DNA of 64,000 nt from Chthonomonadales bacterium (GCA_020849275.1 JADLGO010000063.1:57520-121519), one strand, 5' to 3'; shown: positions 53,621-63,126, numbered from the stretch's first letter. Made by a program: numbers and translations. Notes: generated by a model from the letters alone, not told the origin.

Positions 53621-54573
53621 GCACCCTCGCTGTCGCCGTGACGGCGTTCGTGGTCTGCTTCGTCCTGATGCCCGTGCTGGGCGGCCTCGCCCGCATCCTC
53701 GGCCTCTATGCCATCGTCGAGGAGGGCACACGTCACGTCTACGTGCTCTTCGGCAAGGTGATCGGCACGCTCGACGAACCCGGCCTGCACCTGCTGCTGA
53801 GGGAGCTTGGCCCGCGCGCGCTCATCGCCGGATGGATGGGCAAGCGCCACGTGCTCGACATGCGGATGGACCAGGAGTATCTGCGCAGCCAGCCCGTCAA
53901 CTCCGAGGAGGGCGCGCCGATGGGCATCGGTGTCTGGTACGAGATGTTCATCAGCGACCCGGAGGCCTACCTCTTCCGTAACGCGGACCCGCGCGGGTCG
54001 CTGGCGGCGAACGTCAGCAACGCCACCGTGCGCTGCCTGAGCAACATGCCGCTCCAGGAGATGCTGGAGACCCGGCACACCATGAGCCAGACCGTGCGAT
54101 CCGAGGTCTCGTCGAAGTCGAGCGAATGGGGCTATCAGCTTGGCTCCGTCTATATCCGCAAGGTGCACTTCCGCGATGCCGGCATGATCCGGCAGATCGA
54201 GGAGAAGGTGATCAACCGTCTGCGGCAGGTGACCTCCGCGATCAAGCAGGATGGGGCCAACCAGGTGAGCATCATCACGAGCACGGCCGAGCGCGAGGCC
54301 GCCATCGAGTTCGCGCGGGCGGCGGGAATGCGTCCGAGCATCGTGGGCACCGCACTCCACGAGATCGCGCAGGACCCCGAGGTTGCCGAGGCGCTCTTCG
54401 AGGTGCTTGAGACGGAGAGGGTGCTCGCCGGCGAGCGGCGCGTCACGCTCATCCCGCCGGGAGCCACGGCGCTCGGCGCCCTGCTGGCCGCATCGGTGCC
54501 CACGCCGCTGTCGCTGCCGGCAGCGGCTACCCGAAGCACGACCCCGGGCGCGGCGCCCGCGCCGAAGAAGTGA
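53617..54573 (+). CDS. SPFH/Band 7 domain membrane protein B
   Basis: 318 residues. An N-terminal membrane segment (VAVTAFVVCFVLMPVLGGL) precedes an SPFH-like domain (VEEGTRHVYVLFGKVIG, GIGVWYEMFIS, VSNATVRCLS) and a short coiled coil (QDGANQVSIITSTAEREAAIEFARA). The C-terminus ends in a Pro/Ala-rich tail. Its ATG overlaps the SPFH-A stop (ATGA), so the two are made together, like HflK/HflC; sequence similarity to those is only general. Confidence 0.82.
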   Translation: MSTLAVAVTAFVVCFVLMPVLGGLARILGLYAIVEEGTRHVYVLFGKVIGTLDEPGLHLLLRELGPRALIAGWMGKRHVLDMRMDQEYLRSQPVNSEEGAPMGIGVWYEMFISDPEAYLFRNADPRGSLAANVSNATVRCLSNMPLQEMLETRHTMSQTVRSEVSSKSSEWGYQLGSVYIRKVHFRDAGMIRQIEEKVINRLRQVTSAIKQDGANQVSIITSTAEREAAIEFARAAGMRPSIVGTALHEIAQDPEVAEALFEVLETERVLAGERRVTLIPPGATALGALLAASVPTPLSLPAAATRSTTPGAAPAPKK

Positions 54574-55616
54574 GCACGACCGGGGCGCGGCCTCCCGCCA
54601 GCGAGCGGCCCGTAACCGATCTGGCGATCGGGACCACCGTCGTCGGCAGCTACCCCGTGCCGGCGTGGCTGGCCGCCATGCCCTCCGCGCCGAACCTGCG
54701 CGACGCCATGCTCGTCGTCCTCAAGACCCAGGAACTGGCCGGCCTCGACGTCCTTTCGGACGGCGAGCTCTCGCGCTTCGACGTGAACCACCCCGAGACG
54801 AACGGGATGATCGAGAGCTTCGTGCTCCCGATGGCCGGCGTGGACCGGGTCGCCACACGCGAGGAGCGCGAGGCCTACGGGCGGAACCGCGGGACCGCCT
54901 TCCGCGGCCGCCCGCCCGGCGTGGTGCGCGGCCCCCTCGGCGAGGGGGCGCTCGACCTCCCCGCCTCCTGGCAGGCCGTGCGGTCGCTCACGCGCGCGCC
55001 GCTGAAGTTCACGGTGACCTCCCCCTACATGCTCGCGAAGACGCTGGTGGACGCACACTACGGCGACGTGCGCGCGCTGGCGATGGCGATCGCCGAGGTG
55101 TTGCGCGCCCAGGCCGCGGAGATCGACGCGGCCGCGCTCCAGGTGGACGAGGCGAACCTGCCGGGCCATCCCGAGGACGCCGGTTGGGCCCACGAGCCCA
55201 TCAACCACGTGCTCTCGGCAGTGGGCTGCGAGAGGGCCGTGCATCTGTGCTTCGGCAACTACGGAGGCCAGACGATCCAGGCCGGCCGTTGGCGCGGCCT
55301 GCTCCGCTTCCTGAACGCACTGGAGGCCGACCACCTGGTGCTGGAGTTCGCGCGCCGCCGCTTCGCCGAGCTTGAGGTGATGCGCGACCTGCGCGACGAC
55401 CTGGCACTTGGCGTCGGCGTGATCGACATCAAGGACAATGAGATCGAGACGCCCGCGGAGGTCGCCCGGCGCATCGAGCACGCGGTGCAGACGCTGGGCC
55501 CAGCGCGCGTGCGATGGGTGCACCCCGATTGCGGCCTCTGGATGCTGCCGCGCACCGTGGCGGACGGCAAGATGCGCTCACTGGTGGCCGGACGCGACCT
55601 CTTCCTGGGCCGGTAG
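54570..55616 (+). CDS. MetE C-terminal-like methyltransferase (cobalamin-independent methionine synthase family)
   Basis: 348 residues, the length of a lone MetE catalytic barrel. Candidate zinc ligands are the His-x-Cys in VHLCFGNYGG, the Glu in VLEFARR and the Cys in HPDCGLWML; GSYPVP near the start and LQVDEANL are also family motifs. Full-length MetE has two barrels; only the catalytic one is here. The GTG at 54570 overlaps the SPFH-B stop. Methyl transfer to a thiol is the family chemistry; why it is co-operonic with SPFH proteins is unclear. Confidence 0.85.
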   Translation: MSTTGARPPASERPVTDLAIGTTVVGSYPVPAWLAAMPSAPNLRDAMLVVLKTQELAGLDVLSDGELSRFDVNHPETNGMIESFVLPMAGVDRVATREEREAYGRNRGTAFRGRPPGVVRGPLGEGALDLPASWQAVRSLTRAPLKFTVTSPYMLAKTLVDAHYGDVRALAMAIAEVLRAQAAEIDAAALQVDEANLPGHPEDAGWAHEPINHVLSAVGCERAVHLCFGNYGGQTIQAGRWRGLLRFLNALEADHLVLEFARRRFAELEVMRDLRDDLALGVGVIDIKDNEIETPAEVARRIEHAVQTLGPARVRWVHPDCGLWMLPRTVADGKMRSLVAGRDLFLGR

Positions 55617-55631
55617 AGGGGCGCCCACGCT

Positions 55632-58600
55632 TCACTGGCGGGCGGCGTCTCCCCTGCCGTCCGGGCCAGGCCGATGAACGCTGTCGTCGTGGGCGCGTGC
55701 CGGCGGCGCGCCGGACGGGCGGCGCCGTTGCGCCAGGGACACGCGCCGCGAGCTGCCCGCCGCCGCGCGCTCCTCCAGCAAGAGACACCATCCGCGCTTC
55801 GGGTCCACGGGCACCGTGTCGTCGAGCGCGAACTGCCGCTCCGGCTGGAAGTCCTGCACGGCCGGCGCATGGAGCACGGTGCGCGCGGGGTCCAGGCCAA
55901 GCGCCCGAAAGTCGATGGCGAGCCGCACGTCGGCGCGCTCGGGCGCCCAGCTTGCCAGCGCGATGAGCGCACGGCCTGGCCGGCGGTAGACCGTCGCCAG
56001 AACGTCGTCGCGTCCGGTGCGGACGGGGCAGCGCGGGTCCCAGTAGCCGACCATCCGCGCCTGGTCGATGCCGAAGGCGTTCCAGAGGCGATAGACTGGG
56101 CGAGGATCCGGCGGGCCCTGCGCCGCCCCCCACGTAAGCCGGGCCGTCATGCCGTAGATCATGCCGCGCCACCGGTTGGTTGGCTCCTGGAGCATCTCGC
56201 CCATCAGGCCGAACGGGATGCCGGAGATCTCCGTAAGCCAGTAGTCGGGCGGCTCCTCCTCGTAGCGGAAGCTCTCGCCGAACCAGATGCGGTCGACGTA
56301 CGGAAGGAACTCGGCGTACTGGTTCGCGGGCCCGATGGAGAAGGCCGTGTTCGAGTGGAGGTCGATCATGCCTCCCGGCCGGCTCGTCTCCATCACCTTG
56401 CGCATTCGCTTCAGGATGCGCCGATCGTAGGAGACATCGTCGAGGTACAGCCCGTCGATGCGCAGGTTGCGCACCAGCCACCCCAGCCCCTCCACGTAGT
56501 AGTTGTACCAGCGTGACTCCCCGCTGGTGAGTATGGACGCGTCCGCCGTACCGTCGGGGAACGGCACGTACCACTGGGGCGTGTAACCGTCCACCAGGTG
56601 CTCCCTCAGCCAGGGGAAGCCGCCGCCGTCGCCCCCCGCCAGCACCTCCGTGCCCAGGCTGCGGAGCGCCCAGAGCTCCGCCACGTAGTTGGTGAGCTCC
56701 CGCACGGTGTAATAGAGCTTGACCTTCATGCCTCGGCCCTGCCACTCGTGGACGAAGCCGCCGAGCGACGCCGTGGTGAGGAACGGGTAGTTGATATAGG
56801 GGTTGATCGCGTTGGCGTGGTGGACGTTCATCACGTTCACGCCGGCGTCGAGCGTGGCACGATCCACCACGGGCTCCGCTCCATCATGGTAGTACCGCGT
56901 GCGAAACTGCATGGCCGTGTCGAGCGGCTTGACCGGCGTCACGAGCAGGGCGAACTCAAACACGAGTTCCTCGCCGGCCGCCAACTCCCGCGCTCCCGAG
57001 AAGGCGCGAACCGTCACGGTCCCGCCGACGGCCGGCTCCAGCGCAACGCCGCCGCGCCCGCCGTTGTGCCAGCTCGCCGGCGGAGCGGGTTGGAAGAGGT
57101 TGAGCAACGGCCCGTGGTAGGCGCCGCCCCGCAGCTCGCAGTGCACGCCGGCCGTGGCGTCGCCGATCCAGAAGCTATCGTGCGGGGTGGTCCAGCGCCA
57201 CTCGTACCGATCGGGGCGGCGGCCGCCCTTGCGGCCCGCACCCATAAAGTAGCCAGCGGCGTCGGCGCGGACCGGGAGCTCGAGCCGCGCGTCGGACAGG
57301 CGCAGCGCGCGCTTCGCCCGCAGCGCAACGCGGTAGGCCAGATGGCCATCGAACTCCATCCGCGCCGCGCACCGCAGTAGCGCGTCGGCGCCGTCGCGCG
57401 TCGCCTCCCAGGTCACGGATCCCGCCGTCCGCCGCACGACCGCGGCGCGCCCGACGCCGAGGCCGACGGGTCCGGCCTCCGTCTTCGCGACCATCCGGAT
57501 CGGGGCCGCCAGCACCTCTCTCGATCCGCTCCGGATCGAGGCGGGCAGGCCGTCGGCGCCGAACCGCACCGACCGGCCCAGGCAATGCACGGTGCGCCTC
57601 GAGACGCGAAGGGGCGTGTAGGGCGCCACGGGCTCGTCGTCGATGCCGGCCGTGGAGTCGAGCCACCGTAGCCGACTGTAGCGCCAGAGCTCGGAGTCGC
57701 CACGGTCGGCCAGCCCTCCGGGGCGCACGGTGAGCCGCACCGCGACGCGGGAGGCCGGAGCGTTGCGCGCCGATACGGTCACCTCGCCAGCGTAGTCGCC
57801 GGGCGCCGCGTCCGCGGGCACATCGACGCCGATCCAGAGTGCCTGCACGCGGCCTTGCGGGACGTCCACGCGCTTGCGGAACGGTACGCCGTCGGTGTCC
57901 ACCCCACCAAGGTTGAAACACCGGAGCGCCGCCGCCGGGATAGCCGGCGCGCCGCCGGCGCTCTTCAGGTCGGAGAAGACGAGCGCCAGGTCCTCCAGCG
58001 GCTGACGCGCGGCGTATACCCCGATCTGGAAGGGGTAGAACTCGCCGCGCAGGGCCTCTCCGCCGAACCGATCGGACGGCCCGGACCGGGTCCAGCGCAC
58101 CGGCAGGTCGTCGGCCATGCGGATGGCGTGCGCTCGATCCTCGGGGAACAGCAGATAGGGCTTGGGATGCGCGCTCACCAGCGCGGCCACCTCATCGGCG
58201 CTCGCGACGACCTCCATCGGATAGAAGCTGTCGAACGCGGTGCGCGCCTCGAAGCGCTCAACGGTCGCGCCTGGGAGCGCCTCCCACGCGCCGCTCCCCA
58301 GGGCGGTCGCGCCCAGGCCGTTCGCCGCGGCCCAGTCCGGCTTCGCCGTGTCGGCCGGCGGCGTGTAGCCCCTGGCGTAGTAGTACTGCGTCGTCTCCGG
58401 GCTGTACGGCAGATAGTAGACCTCATAGAGGCCAGGGCCCGCGATAGGCTCGAACGCCAGGTCGCCGTGCTCGCGGCGCACCTCGATGCGGACCACGTTC
58501 GTCACGCGCTGGCCGCCGGAGGGGGCGAGGACGATCGTCTCCTTGGCGGCGGGATCGCGGTCGCGCCGCCGCCAGGGGATGCGGACACGCACGGCCGGCG

Positions 58601-58796
58601 CGGCGGCGTGCACGCGCACGAGCGCGCGATGGTGGCCAAGCTCGGCCGGCCACGGCTTCGTGGCAACGCCGTAAGGTGTCATGGCGGGCGTCTCCCGGGG
58701 TGCGGCGCCGGAGAGCTCTGGCCCGGGACCGGCGCAGATCGCGGCGGCGAGGACCGCGGCGGCAGCGCAGCGGCCCAGCGACGAGTTGGCTGTCAT
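55632..58796 (-). CDS. Very large exported glycoside-hydrolase-like protein (DUF6067-type)
   Basis: 1054 residues. The ATG at 58796 overlaps the upstream stop (ATGA) and starts a signal peptide (GRCAAAAVLAAAICAGPG). The order is: N-terminal beta domains, a galactose-mutarotase-like or carbohydrate-binding region, and a TIM-barrel segment in the last third with catalytic-looking DGLYLDDVSYDRR and RIWFGESFRYEEE. This fits DUF6067 (GH123-like) proteins. The C-terminal ~50 residues are low-complexity and may be a read-through tail. The frame extending to 59603 is not used, since it would overlap the acetyltransferase out of frame. Confidence 0.75.
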   Translation of the reverse strand: MTANSSLGRCAAAAVLAAAICAGPGPELSGAAPRETPAMTPYGVATKPWPAELGHHRALVRVHAAAPAVRVRIPWRRRDRDPAAKETIVLAPSGGQRVTNVVRIEVRREHGDLAFEPIAGPGLYEVYYLPYSPETTQYYYARGYTPPADTAKPDWAAANGLGATALGSGAWEALPGATVERFEARTAFDSFYPMEVVASADEVAALVSAHPKPYLLFPEDRAHAIRMADDLPVRWTRSGPSDRFGGEALRGEFYPFQIGVYAARQPLEDLALVFSDLKSAGGAPAIPAAALRCFNLGGVDTDGVPFRKRVDVPQGRVQALWIGVDVPADAAPGDYAGEVTVSARNAPASRVAVRLTVRPGGLADRGDSELWRYSRLRWLDSTAGIDDEPVAPYTPLRVSRRTVHCLGRSVRFGADGLPASIRSGSREVLAAPIRMVAKTEAGPVGLGVGRAAVVRRTAGSVTWEATRDGADALLRCAARMEFDGHLAYRVALRAKRALRLSDARLELPVRADAAGYFMGAGRKGGRRPDRYEWRWTTPHDSFWIGDATAGVHCELRGGAYHGPLLNLFQPAPPASWHNGGRGGVALEPAVGGTVTVRAFSGARELAAGEELVFEFALLVTPVKPLDTAMQFRTRYYHDGAEPVVDRATLDAGVNVMNVHHANAINPYINYPFLTTASLGGFVHEWQGRGMKVKLYYTVRELTNYVAELWALRSLGTEVLAGGDGGGFPWLREHLVDGYTPQWYVPFPDGTADASILTSGESRWYNYYVEGLGWLVRNLRIDGLYLDDVSYDRRILKRMRKVMETSRPGGMIDLHSNTAFSIGPANQYAEFLPYVDRIWFGESFRYEEEPPDYWLTEISGIPFGLMGEMLQEPTNRWRGMIYGMTARLTWGAAQGPPDPRPVYRLWNAFGIDQARMVGYWDPRCPVRTGRDDVLATVYRRPGRALIALASWAPERADVRLAIDFRALGLDPARTVLHAPAVQDFQPERQFALDDTVPVDPKRGWCLLLEERAAAGSSRRVSLAQRRRPSGAPPARAHDDSVHRPGPDGRGDAARQ

Positions 58797-59536
58797 GGCA
58801 GCGGCTCCACGAAGTGAAACGCGTCCTCGCGCATACGAGCGGCGGCGACGTCGCACACGGCCCGCGCGCTGAGCAGGTGGCACGCGGCGCGCCCCACGGT
58901 CCCCGTCACCAGGTCCGGCGGCGAGAGGAGCTCGGCCAGGCGGTCGTAGCGCTGCGAGTAGCCGTTGAACGCGTGCGTGCGGTAGGGCTTGCGCCACACC
59001 CGCCCGTCGCGGTCCGTGATCGTGTAGACGAGCGCCGGACCGAACAGATAGGGAGGAACGACGTGCTCCTCGACGGCGTGCATCGTGGTCATCGGCGTCA
59101 GCCCGCAACCCAGCATCAGGATGCGACCGCCGAGCTCGATGAGGCGGTTGAACGGCGAGCACGGGCCGCAGGGCGTCGAGTCGCGATGATGCTCGCCGAG
59201 CAGGTCGTCGACCCGCGCACCGACGCCGCACACGGAGTGTGTCGGGTGCAGGCTTCGACGGGTGCCGGCGCGCGTGCGAAAGTACTCGCTCAGATAGCCG
59301 ACGCAACTCGGCGAGGTGCGCGCGTCGTGCACTTCCAGCGGGCGCTGCAGGTAGGTCAGGGCCGGCAGCAGCAGCGTCCCGCCGACCCCGAGCACGTCGA
59401 GAAGGGCGCCGACGACCGTCTCCGCATCCCGCGCGCCGATGGCGCGGAACGAGGAGTGGACCAGGGCGATGTTGCCGGCGCGCAGGCCGAGACGCTCCAG
59501 GTCGGCGCGCAGGCTCGCGCGGGTGGGTTCGGCCAT
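58793..59536 (-). CDS. AAC(3)-family (YokD-like) N-acetyltransferase
   Basis: 247 residues of the antibiotic N-acetyltransferase (AAC(3)) fold. Motifs: IALVHSSFRAIG near the start, LLLPALTY, RSLHPTHSVCGVG and EEHVVPPYLFG with the active-site Glu/His region. Most chromosomal members act on unknown amines; in a glycan cluster an amino-sugar substrate is more likely than aminoglycosides. It is translationally coupled to the giant GH gene. Confidence 0.85.
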   Translation of the reverse strand: MAEPTRASLRADLERLGLRAGNIALVHSSFRAIGARDAETVVGALLDVLGVGGTLLLPALTYLQRPLEVHDARTSPSCVGYLSEYFRTRAGTRRSLHPTHSVCGVGARVDDLLGEHHRDSTPCGPCSPFNRLIELGGRILMLGCGLTPMTTMHAVEEHVVPPYLFGPALVYTITDRDGRVWRKPYRTHAFNGYSQRYDRLAELLSPPDLVTGTVGRAACHLLSARAVCDVAAARMREDAFHFVEPLP

Positions 59537-59573
59537 CTCGCGTCCGTTTTCCGCGGCAGGCCGCCAGCGAGGC

Positions 59574-59603
59574 GTGACGGCACGGCCTCTGCCGTGCCGT
59601 CAC
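59574..59603 (-). terminator. Hairpin between the SGNH and acetyltransferase genes
   Basis: A perfect 13-bp stem (59574-59586 with 59591-59603) and a CTCT loop. No T-run follows on the minus strand, so termination strength is uncertain. Confidence 0.6.
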
Positions 59604-59666
59604 AGGGTTCGGCGCGCGGACCGACGGCCCCTTCAGCCTTACCGACGCAGATCCGAGGAATCGATG

Positions 59667-60869
59667 CTACGGGCGCTTCACATCGAGGATGGCAACCGAC
59701 CGCGAGGGCAGATACCCGCCATCGCCGTCGTACTCTACCGCCAGGGGGTACTCGCCGGGCTCCGTTCCCGGCGGCACCTCGAACAGAAGCAGGGCGCGCC
59801 CGTCGCCGACCGTGAGCGCGGACGCGGCTCGCTCCCCCCGCACCGAGAGCCAGACTCGCCGCGCGTTCACCGGACGCTCATCATCCACGCGCTGCAGTCG
59901 CGCCATTACCATCGCCCAGCGCCCCACGGTCAGCGTACGCGAGCTCATCAGGAGGCGCGTCGCCACCTCCAGGCGCAGCGAGCCGGCCGCGCTCGCTCCG
60001 AGCGTCCACATGTCGCCCTCGTAGCGCAGGCGCATCGGCAGCTCGCCGGGCCCCTGGCCGGGCTTCAGCGCGAAGCGCAGCAGGCAGCGCCCGTCCGCGT
60101 CCGTCTCGGCGGAGGCCACACGCTTCCCGTCCAACTCTAGCGACAGGGTCTGGCCCGAGAGCGGCCGGTCCGGCCCGCCAAACAGGTATGCCCACAGGCC
60201 GACCGTGCCGCGAACCTCGTCCGCGCGGTCGCCCAGCCAGCAGGAGGGGTCGACTACCGCGCGCACGGCCGCGCCCCACACGCGGACCATCCACCGGTAG
60301 CCGGCCGGCGTGAGATGCACCCCTTCGCGATAGAGCGACAGCCAATCCGGTTGCCGCTGGATCTGGGCGCCGATGTCCACGAGGCCTACACCGCGCTCGG
60401 CCGAGGCCGCGCGGATCCAGGGATTGATCTCCTCCTCGATGAACGGCTCCGCGTCGACCCACGGGCTCGGCGCCACGATCGGCATCACCGTGGCAAGGAG
60501 GACGAGCGGGCGGCGGTCGCGCCCGTTGCGGAACGAGGCCAGGCGGTCCAGGATGCCGCTCATGCCGTTGCGAAAGCGCACGAGGTTGAAGAGGCTGGTG
60601 CGCGCGCGGACGGCGTCGTTGGTCCCGAGCATGATGCAGACGATGTCGGGGTCCGCCGCCAGCGCGTCGTCAAGGTCCTGCTCGAAGTACTGCCGCGCGC
60701 TGTGGCCGCTGGCCCCCTTGCCGATCACGGTCCAGTCGGCGCCGAGCTCGGCCGCAAGGTACGGCGTGTAGCCGTTCGTTATGCTGTCACCCACGGTCAC
60801 GACGCGCAAGCCGGCGCGCGCCGCCGGCGCGAGCACGATGCACAGCAGAAAGACCGTCCAGAACCGCAT
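59667..60869 (-). CDS. Secreted SGNH/GDSL hydrolase with C-terminal Ig-like domains
   Basis: 400 residues. A signal peptide (RFWTVFLLCIVLAPAARAG) leads to the SGNH blocks: VVTVGDSITNG (S29), GKGASGHS (about G52), MLGTNDAVR (N84) and REGVHLTPAG (H185). The DxxH pair reads E182-G-V-H185, with Glu for Asp. Two beta-sandwich domains follow (residues about 240-400), so it may be a carbohydrate esterase with binding modules. The ATG at 60869 has GGAGG 5-6 nt upstream. Confidence 0.85.
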   Translation of the reverse strand: MRFWTVFLLCIVLAPAARAGLRVVTVGDSITNGYTPYLAAELGADWTVIGKGASGHSARQYFEQDLDDALAADPDIVCIMLGTNDAVRARTSLFNLVRFRNGMSGILDRLASFRNGRDRRPLVLLATVMPIVAPSPWVDAEPFIEEEINPWIRAASAERGVGLVDIGAQIQRQPDWLSLYREGVHLTPAGYRWMVRVWGAAVRAVVDPSCWLGDRADEVRGTVGLWAYLFGGPDRPLSGQTLSLELDGKRVASAETDADGRCLLRFALKPGQGPGELPMRLRYEGDMWTLGASAAGSLRLEVATRLLMSSRTLTVGRWAMVMARLQRVDDERPVNARRVWLSVRGERAASALTVGDGRALLLFEVPPGTEPGEYPLAVEYDGDGGYLPSRSVAILDVKRP

Positions 60870-61099
60870 GGTCGCCTCCCGAGGCATGTGGGTACCGCCA
60901 GGGCGCCGCTCGGGTCTGGTGGCCAGCCGCCGCCGTACGACAACTGCGCGACATGGCTGCGCGGGCTGCCTGGTGGGATGTCGGGGCCCCGGAACATTGC
61001 GGGACGCGACGGCGCGAGACGCGGCGCGCGGACGGTGCGCGCCTCGCACGGCGCGCTCAGGGAAAGCCTGTGTGCAATAACCGTGCCATCATGCAAGGG

Positions 61100-61131
61100 G
61101 GGCCGGGGCGGCGCGCGCGCCGCCCCGGCCC
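61100..61131 (-). terminator. Perfect GC palindrome, probable terminator
   Basis: A 32-bp perfect inverted repeat (about 14-bp stem plus tetraloop), 30 bp downstream of the small TM gene that ends at 61163. On the minus strand it is followed by CCCCTTGCAT. The rest of 60870-61162 holds no gene. Confidence 0.65.
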
Positions 61132-61162
61132 GTGCCGAACGTGCCCTCTCGACGCTGAGCGG

Positions 61163-61405
61163 CTACGGGCCGCCCGTTGATGGCCTCACAACCTGCGCGC
61201 CGCCGTACGCCGAGCCGGCGGAGGGGCCTGCGTCGGACGGACGACTCGCGGCCGGCGTCTTGAAGAACTCCTGCCCATCGATGATCTTGGGCGGACCGCT
61301 GCTCGGTCCGGACATCATGCGGTAGCCGACGAACCCGACCACCGCAAGCACCATGACGATGATGGCGACCGCCACGGGAGTCGATACGCTGGCGCCCTTG
61401 CCCAT
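61163..61405 (-). CDS. Small single-TM protein
   Basis: 80 residues: an N-terminal membrane segment (VAVAIIVMVLAVVGFVGYRMM) and a short Pro/Ala/Gly-rich external tail. GAGG lies just before the ATG. It follows the prepilin-like gene at 61427 by 21 bp under the same promoter, a pairing repeated at 63251/62389. Confidence 0.7.
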   Translation of the reverse strand: MGKGASVSTPVAVAIIVMVLAVVGFVGYRMMSGPSSGPPKIIDGQEFFKTPAASRPSDAGPSAGSAYGGAQVVRPSTGGP

Positions 61406-61426
61406 CCTCGGTGCCTTTCCTATCCG

Positions 61427-62161
61427 CTAGTGAATGCCGTCGTTCGGGTCGCTCGGAGTGCGATCCCACATCGTGTACTGGCAGCGGGCCCACCAGTCGT
61501 CACGTCCGACGTAGGGCTGTGTCTGCTGGAGCGTGCGGCTGATGCTCATGTACTTGGCGTGGCCGTCCGCGAAGGTCCAGTTGTAGCCGTTGTTGTGGCG
61601 CGGCGCCTCGCCGGGGCAGTGCAGCCGGTCCTCGGCGGTGGTGCCGCCGCAGGTGCAGCAGCCCGTCGGCAGGAGCGGGCAGTACATCTCCGGCCACTGC
61701 GCGGGCTCCTTGTTCCCCAGTTCGGCGAACACGATGTAGTTGGCCGGCTGCTCCGTTGCGGCGTCCCGGCCCAGGGCCTCCCCGTTTTGCGACGCGCCGA
61801 CGTAGATCATGTAGCTGCGGGCGAGCTTGTTCGGGTTGTCGAGCGGAAGATCCCACGCCGAGGGGATCACGGCGGACGGGCACACGAAGAGGCCCGCGCT
61901 CTTGATGTAGGGGAACACGAACGTCGGCCAGAAGGCGCGAAGATCGATCGGGGCCCACCACCAGAGCGGCGGCCCCGTCTCGTCGTAGTCCTGGTTGTAC
62001 ATTCGGAAGGCGAGTCCGAGTTGCTTGCTGTTACTCAGGCACGCCGTCGCCCGAGCCTTCTCGCGCGCCTGTGCGAACACGGGGAAGAGGATCGCGGCCA
62101 GAATTGCAATGATCGCGATAACTACAAGCAGTTCGATCAGCGTGAATGCGCGCCGCCTCAT
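61427..62161 (-). CDS. DUF1559-type prepilin-like secreted protein
   Basis: 244 residues. [20 protein letters not shown] has the Ala/Phe cleavage-site variant of prepilins, then [13 protein letters not shown]. The C-terminus has [12 protein letters not shown] (H-x9-DG). GGGAGG lies 7 nt before the ATG at 62161. It has its own perfect sigma-70 promoter at 62271-62299. Confidence 0.88.
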   Translation of the reverse strand: MRRRAFTLIELLVVIAIIAILAAILFPVFAQAREKARATACLSNSKQLGLAFRMYNQDYDETGPPLWWWAPIDLRAFWPTFVFPYIKSAGLFVCPSAVIPSAWDLPLDNPNKLARSYMIYVGASQNGEALGRDAATEQPANYIVFAELGNKEPAQWPEMYCPLLPTGCCTCGGTTAEDRLHCPGEAPRHNNGYNWTFADGHAKYMSISRTLQQTQPYVGRDDWWARCQYTMWDRTPSDPNDGIH

Positions 62162-62270
62162 CGAGTTACCTCCCTTTCGCCTGGGGATTGGCGGACGTCC
62201 ATCGCGGGTGCCCGCGGTGCTCTCGTCCACGGCGCGCCAGCCGACGGCCGGCTCACCGCGAACACCGACG

Positions 62271-62299
62271 ATTATAGGAGCCTCAGTGGCGTATGTCAA
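62271..62299 (-). promoter_or_regulatory. Perfect consensus sigma-70 promoter of the prepilin-like gene
   Basis: On the minus strand TTGACA (62299-62294) and TATAAT (62276-62271) are separated by 17 bp, an exact consensus. The leader to the ATG at 62161 is about 105 nt. Confidence 0.9.
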
Positions 62300-62330
62300 C
62301 CGCGAACCGCGCCGTTGGCACGAAAAGCAA

Positions 62331-62365
62331 GGCCCGGGGAGACGCTCCAGGCGTCTCCCCGGGCC
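62331..62365 (-). terminator. Rho-independent terminator
   Basis: A perfect 15-bp stem (62331-62345 with 62351-62365), 5-nt loop, then TTGCTTTTCG on the minus strand. It ends the upstream prepilin-like gene at 62389. Confidence 0.85.
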
Positions 62366-62388
62366 CACGGATGCGCCCGACGCGGCCG

Positions 62389-63126
62389 TTACTGGCAGGC
62401 CGCGGGCGGCGTGTAGCTCTGCTCGGCCAGGTTGCACCAGGTGATGTCGCGGATCAGGCTCGTGATCCGGCGGGCCTTGGCGTGCCCGTCGACATACACC
62501 ATGTTCGTGGAGCCCTGATGGCGCGGGTAGATGGTCTCGCCGAGCACGCCCAGCAGGTACCGATCGCCGTTGGCGACCGTTCCGGTGTGGCACCAGTCAG
62601 GGCCGGAGTTATGCCAGTGGCACCACCAGGCGTTGCTGCTCTCCTGGATCAGCGACACCTCGGCCGCGCGCCCGACATCGCCGAGCTTCACCGGGTAGTG
62701 GCCGACCGTTCCCTCGGGCCAGTGCCAGCCGTCCACCATGTTCATGGAGTAGCGCGTGCCCTGCACGTTGTCTGCCGGGAAGCTGCCGGCGGGATCGGCC
62801 GGCGTCAGGTTCACCGAGCCCGGGCCGCTCTGGCACGCGTAGATGTCGCGGTTTTTGATGTAGGGGCGAATGGCGTCCGCCCAGATGAACCTCTTGGCCA
62901 CACCGGCCTCGCGGATCCCGTCGTTGTACACGGCCGGGAACGTCTCGTCCGCATCCTGCACGTACATCAGCATCGCGAGGGCGAGCTGCTTGGTGTTGGA
63001 CAGACAGGAGATCGCCCGCGCCTTCTCGCGAGCCTGGGCGAACACCGGGAACAGGATCGCCGCCAGAATCGCGATGATGGCGATGACCACGAGCAGTTCA
63101 ATCAGCGTGAATGCGCGTCGCTTCAT
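62389..63126 (-). CDS. DUF1559-type prepilin-like secreted protein
   Basis: 245 residues. [33 protein letters not shown] and the motif [12 protein letters not shown] (H-x9-DG) before GHAKARR. It is close to 61427-62161 (same leader and helix). A ribosome site (GAGAGGAAGG) lies a few nt upstream. It is 124 bp after the small TM gene at 63251 and probably shares its promoter. Confidence 0.88.
   Translation of the reverse strand: MKRRAFTLIELLVVIAIIAILAAILFPVFAQAREKARAISCLSNTKQLALAMLMYVQDADETFPAVYNDGIREAGVAKRFIWADAIRPYIKNRDIYACQSGPGSVNLTPADPAGSFPADNVQGTRYSMNMVDGWHWPEGTVGHYPVKLGDVGRAAEVSLIQESSNAWWCHWHNSGPDWCHTGTVANGDRYLLGVLGETIYPRHQGSTNMVYVDGHAKARRITSLIRDITWCNLAEQSYTPPAACQ

Noticed and set aside
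58797..59603. Fusion of the giant GH-like protein to an upstream domain
   Set aside because: The upstream part of the frame is an out-of-frame shadow of the AAC(3) gene; ATG 58796 with a signal peptide is the natural start.
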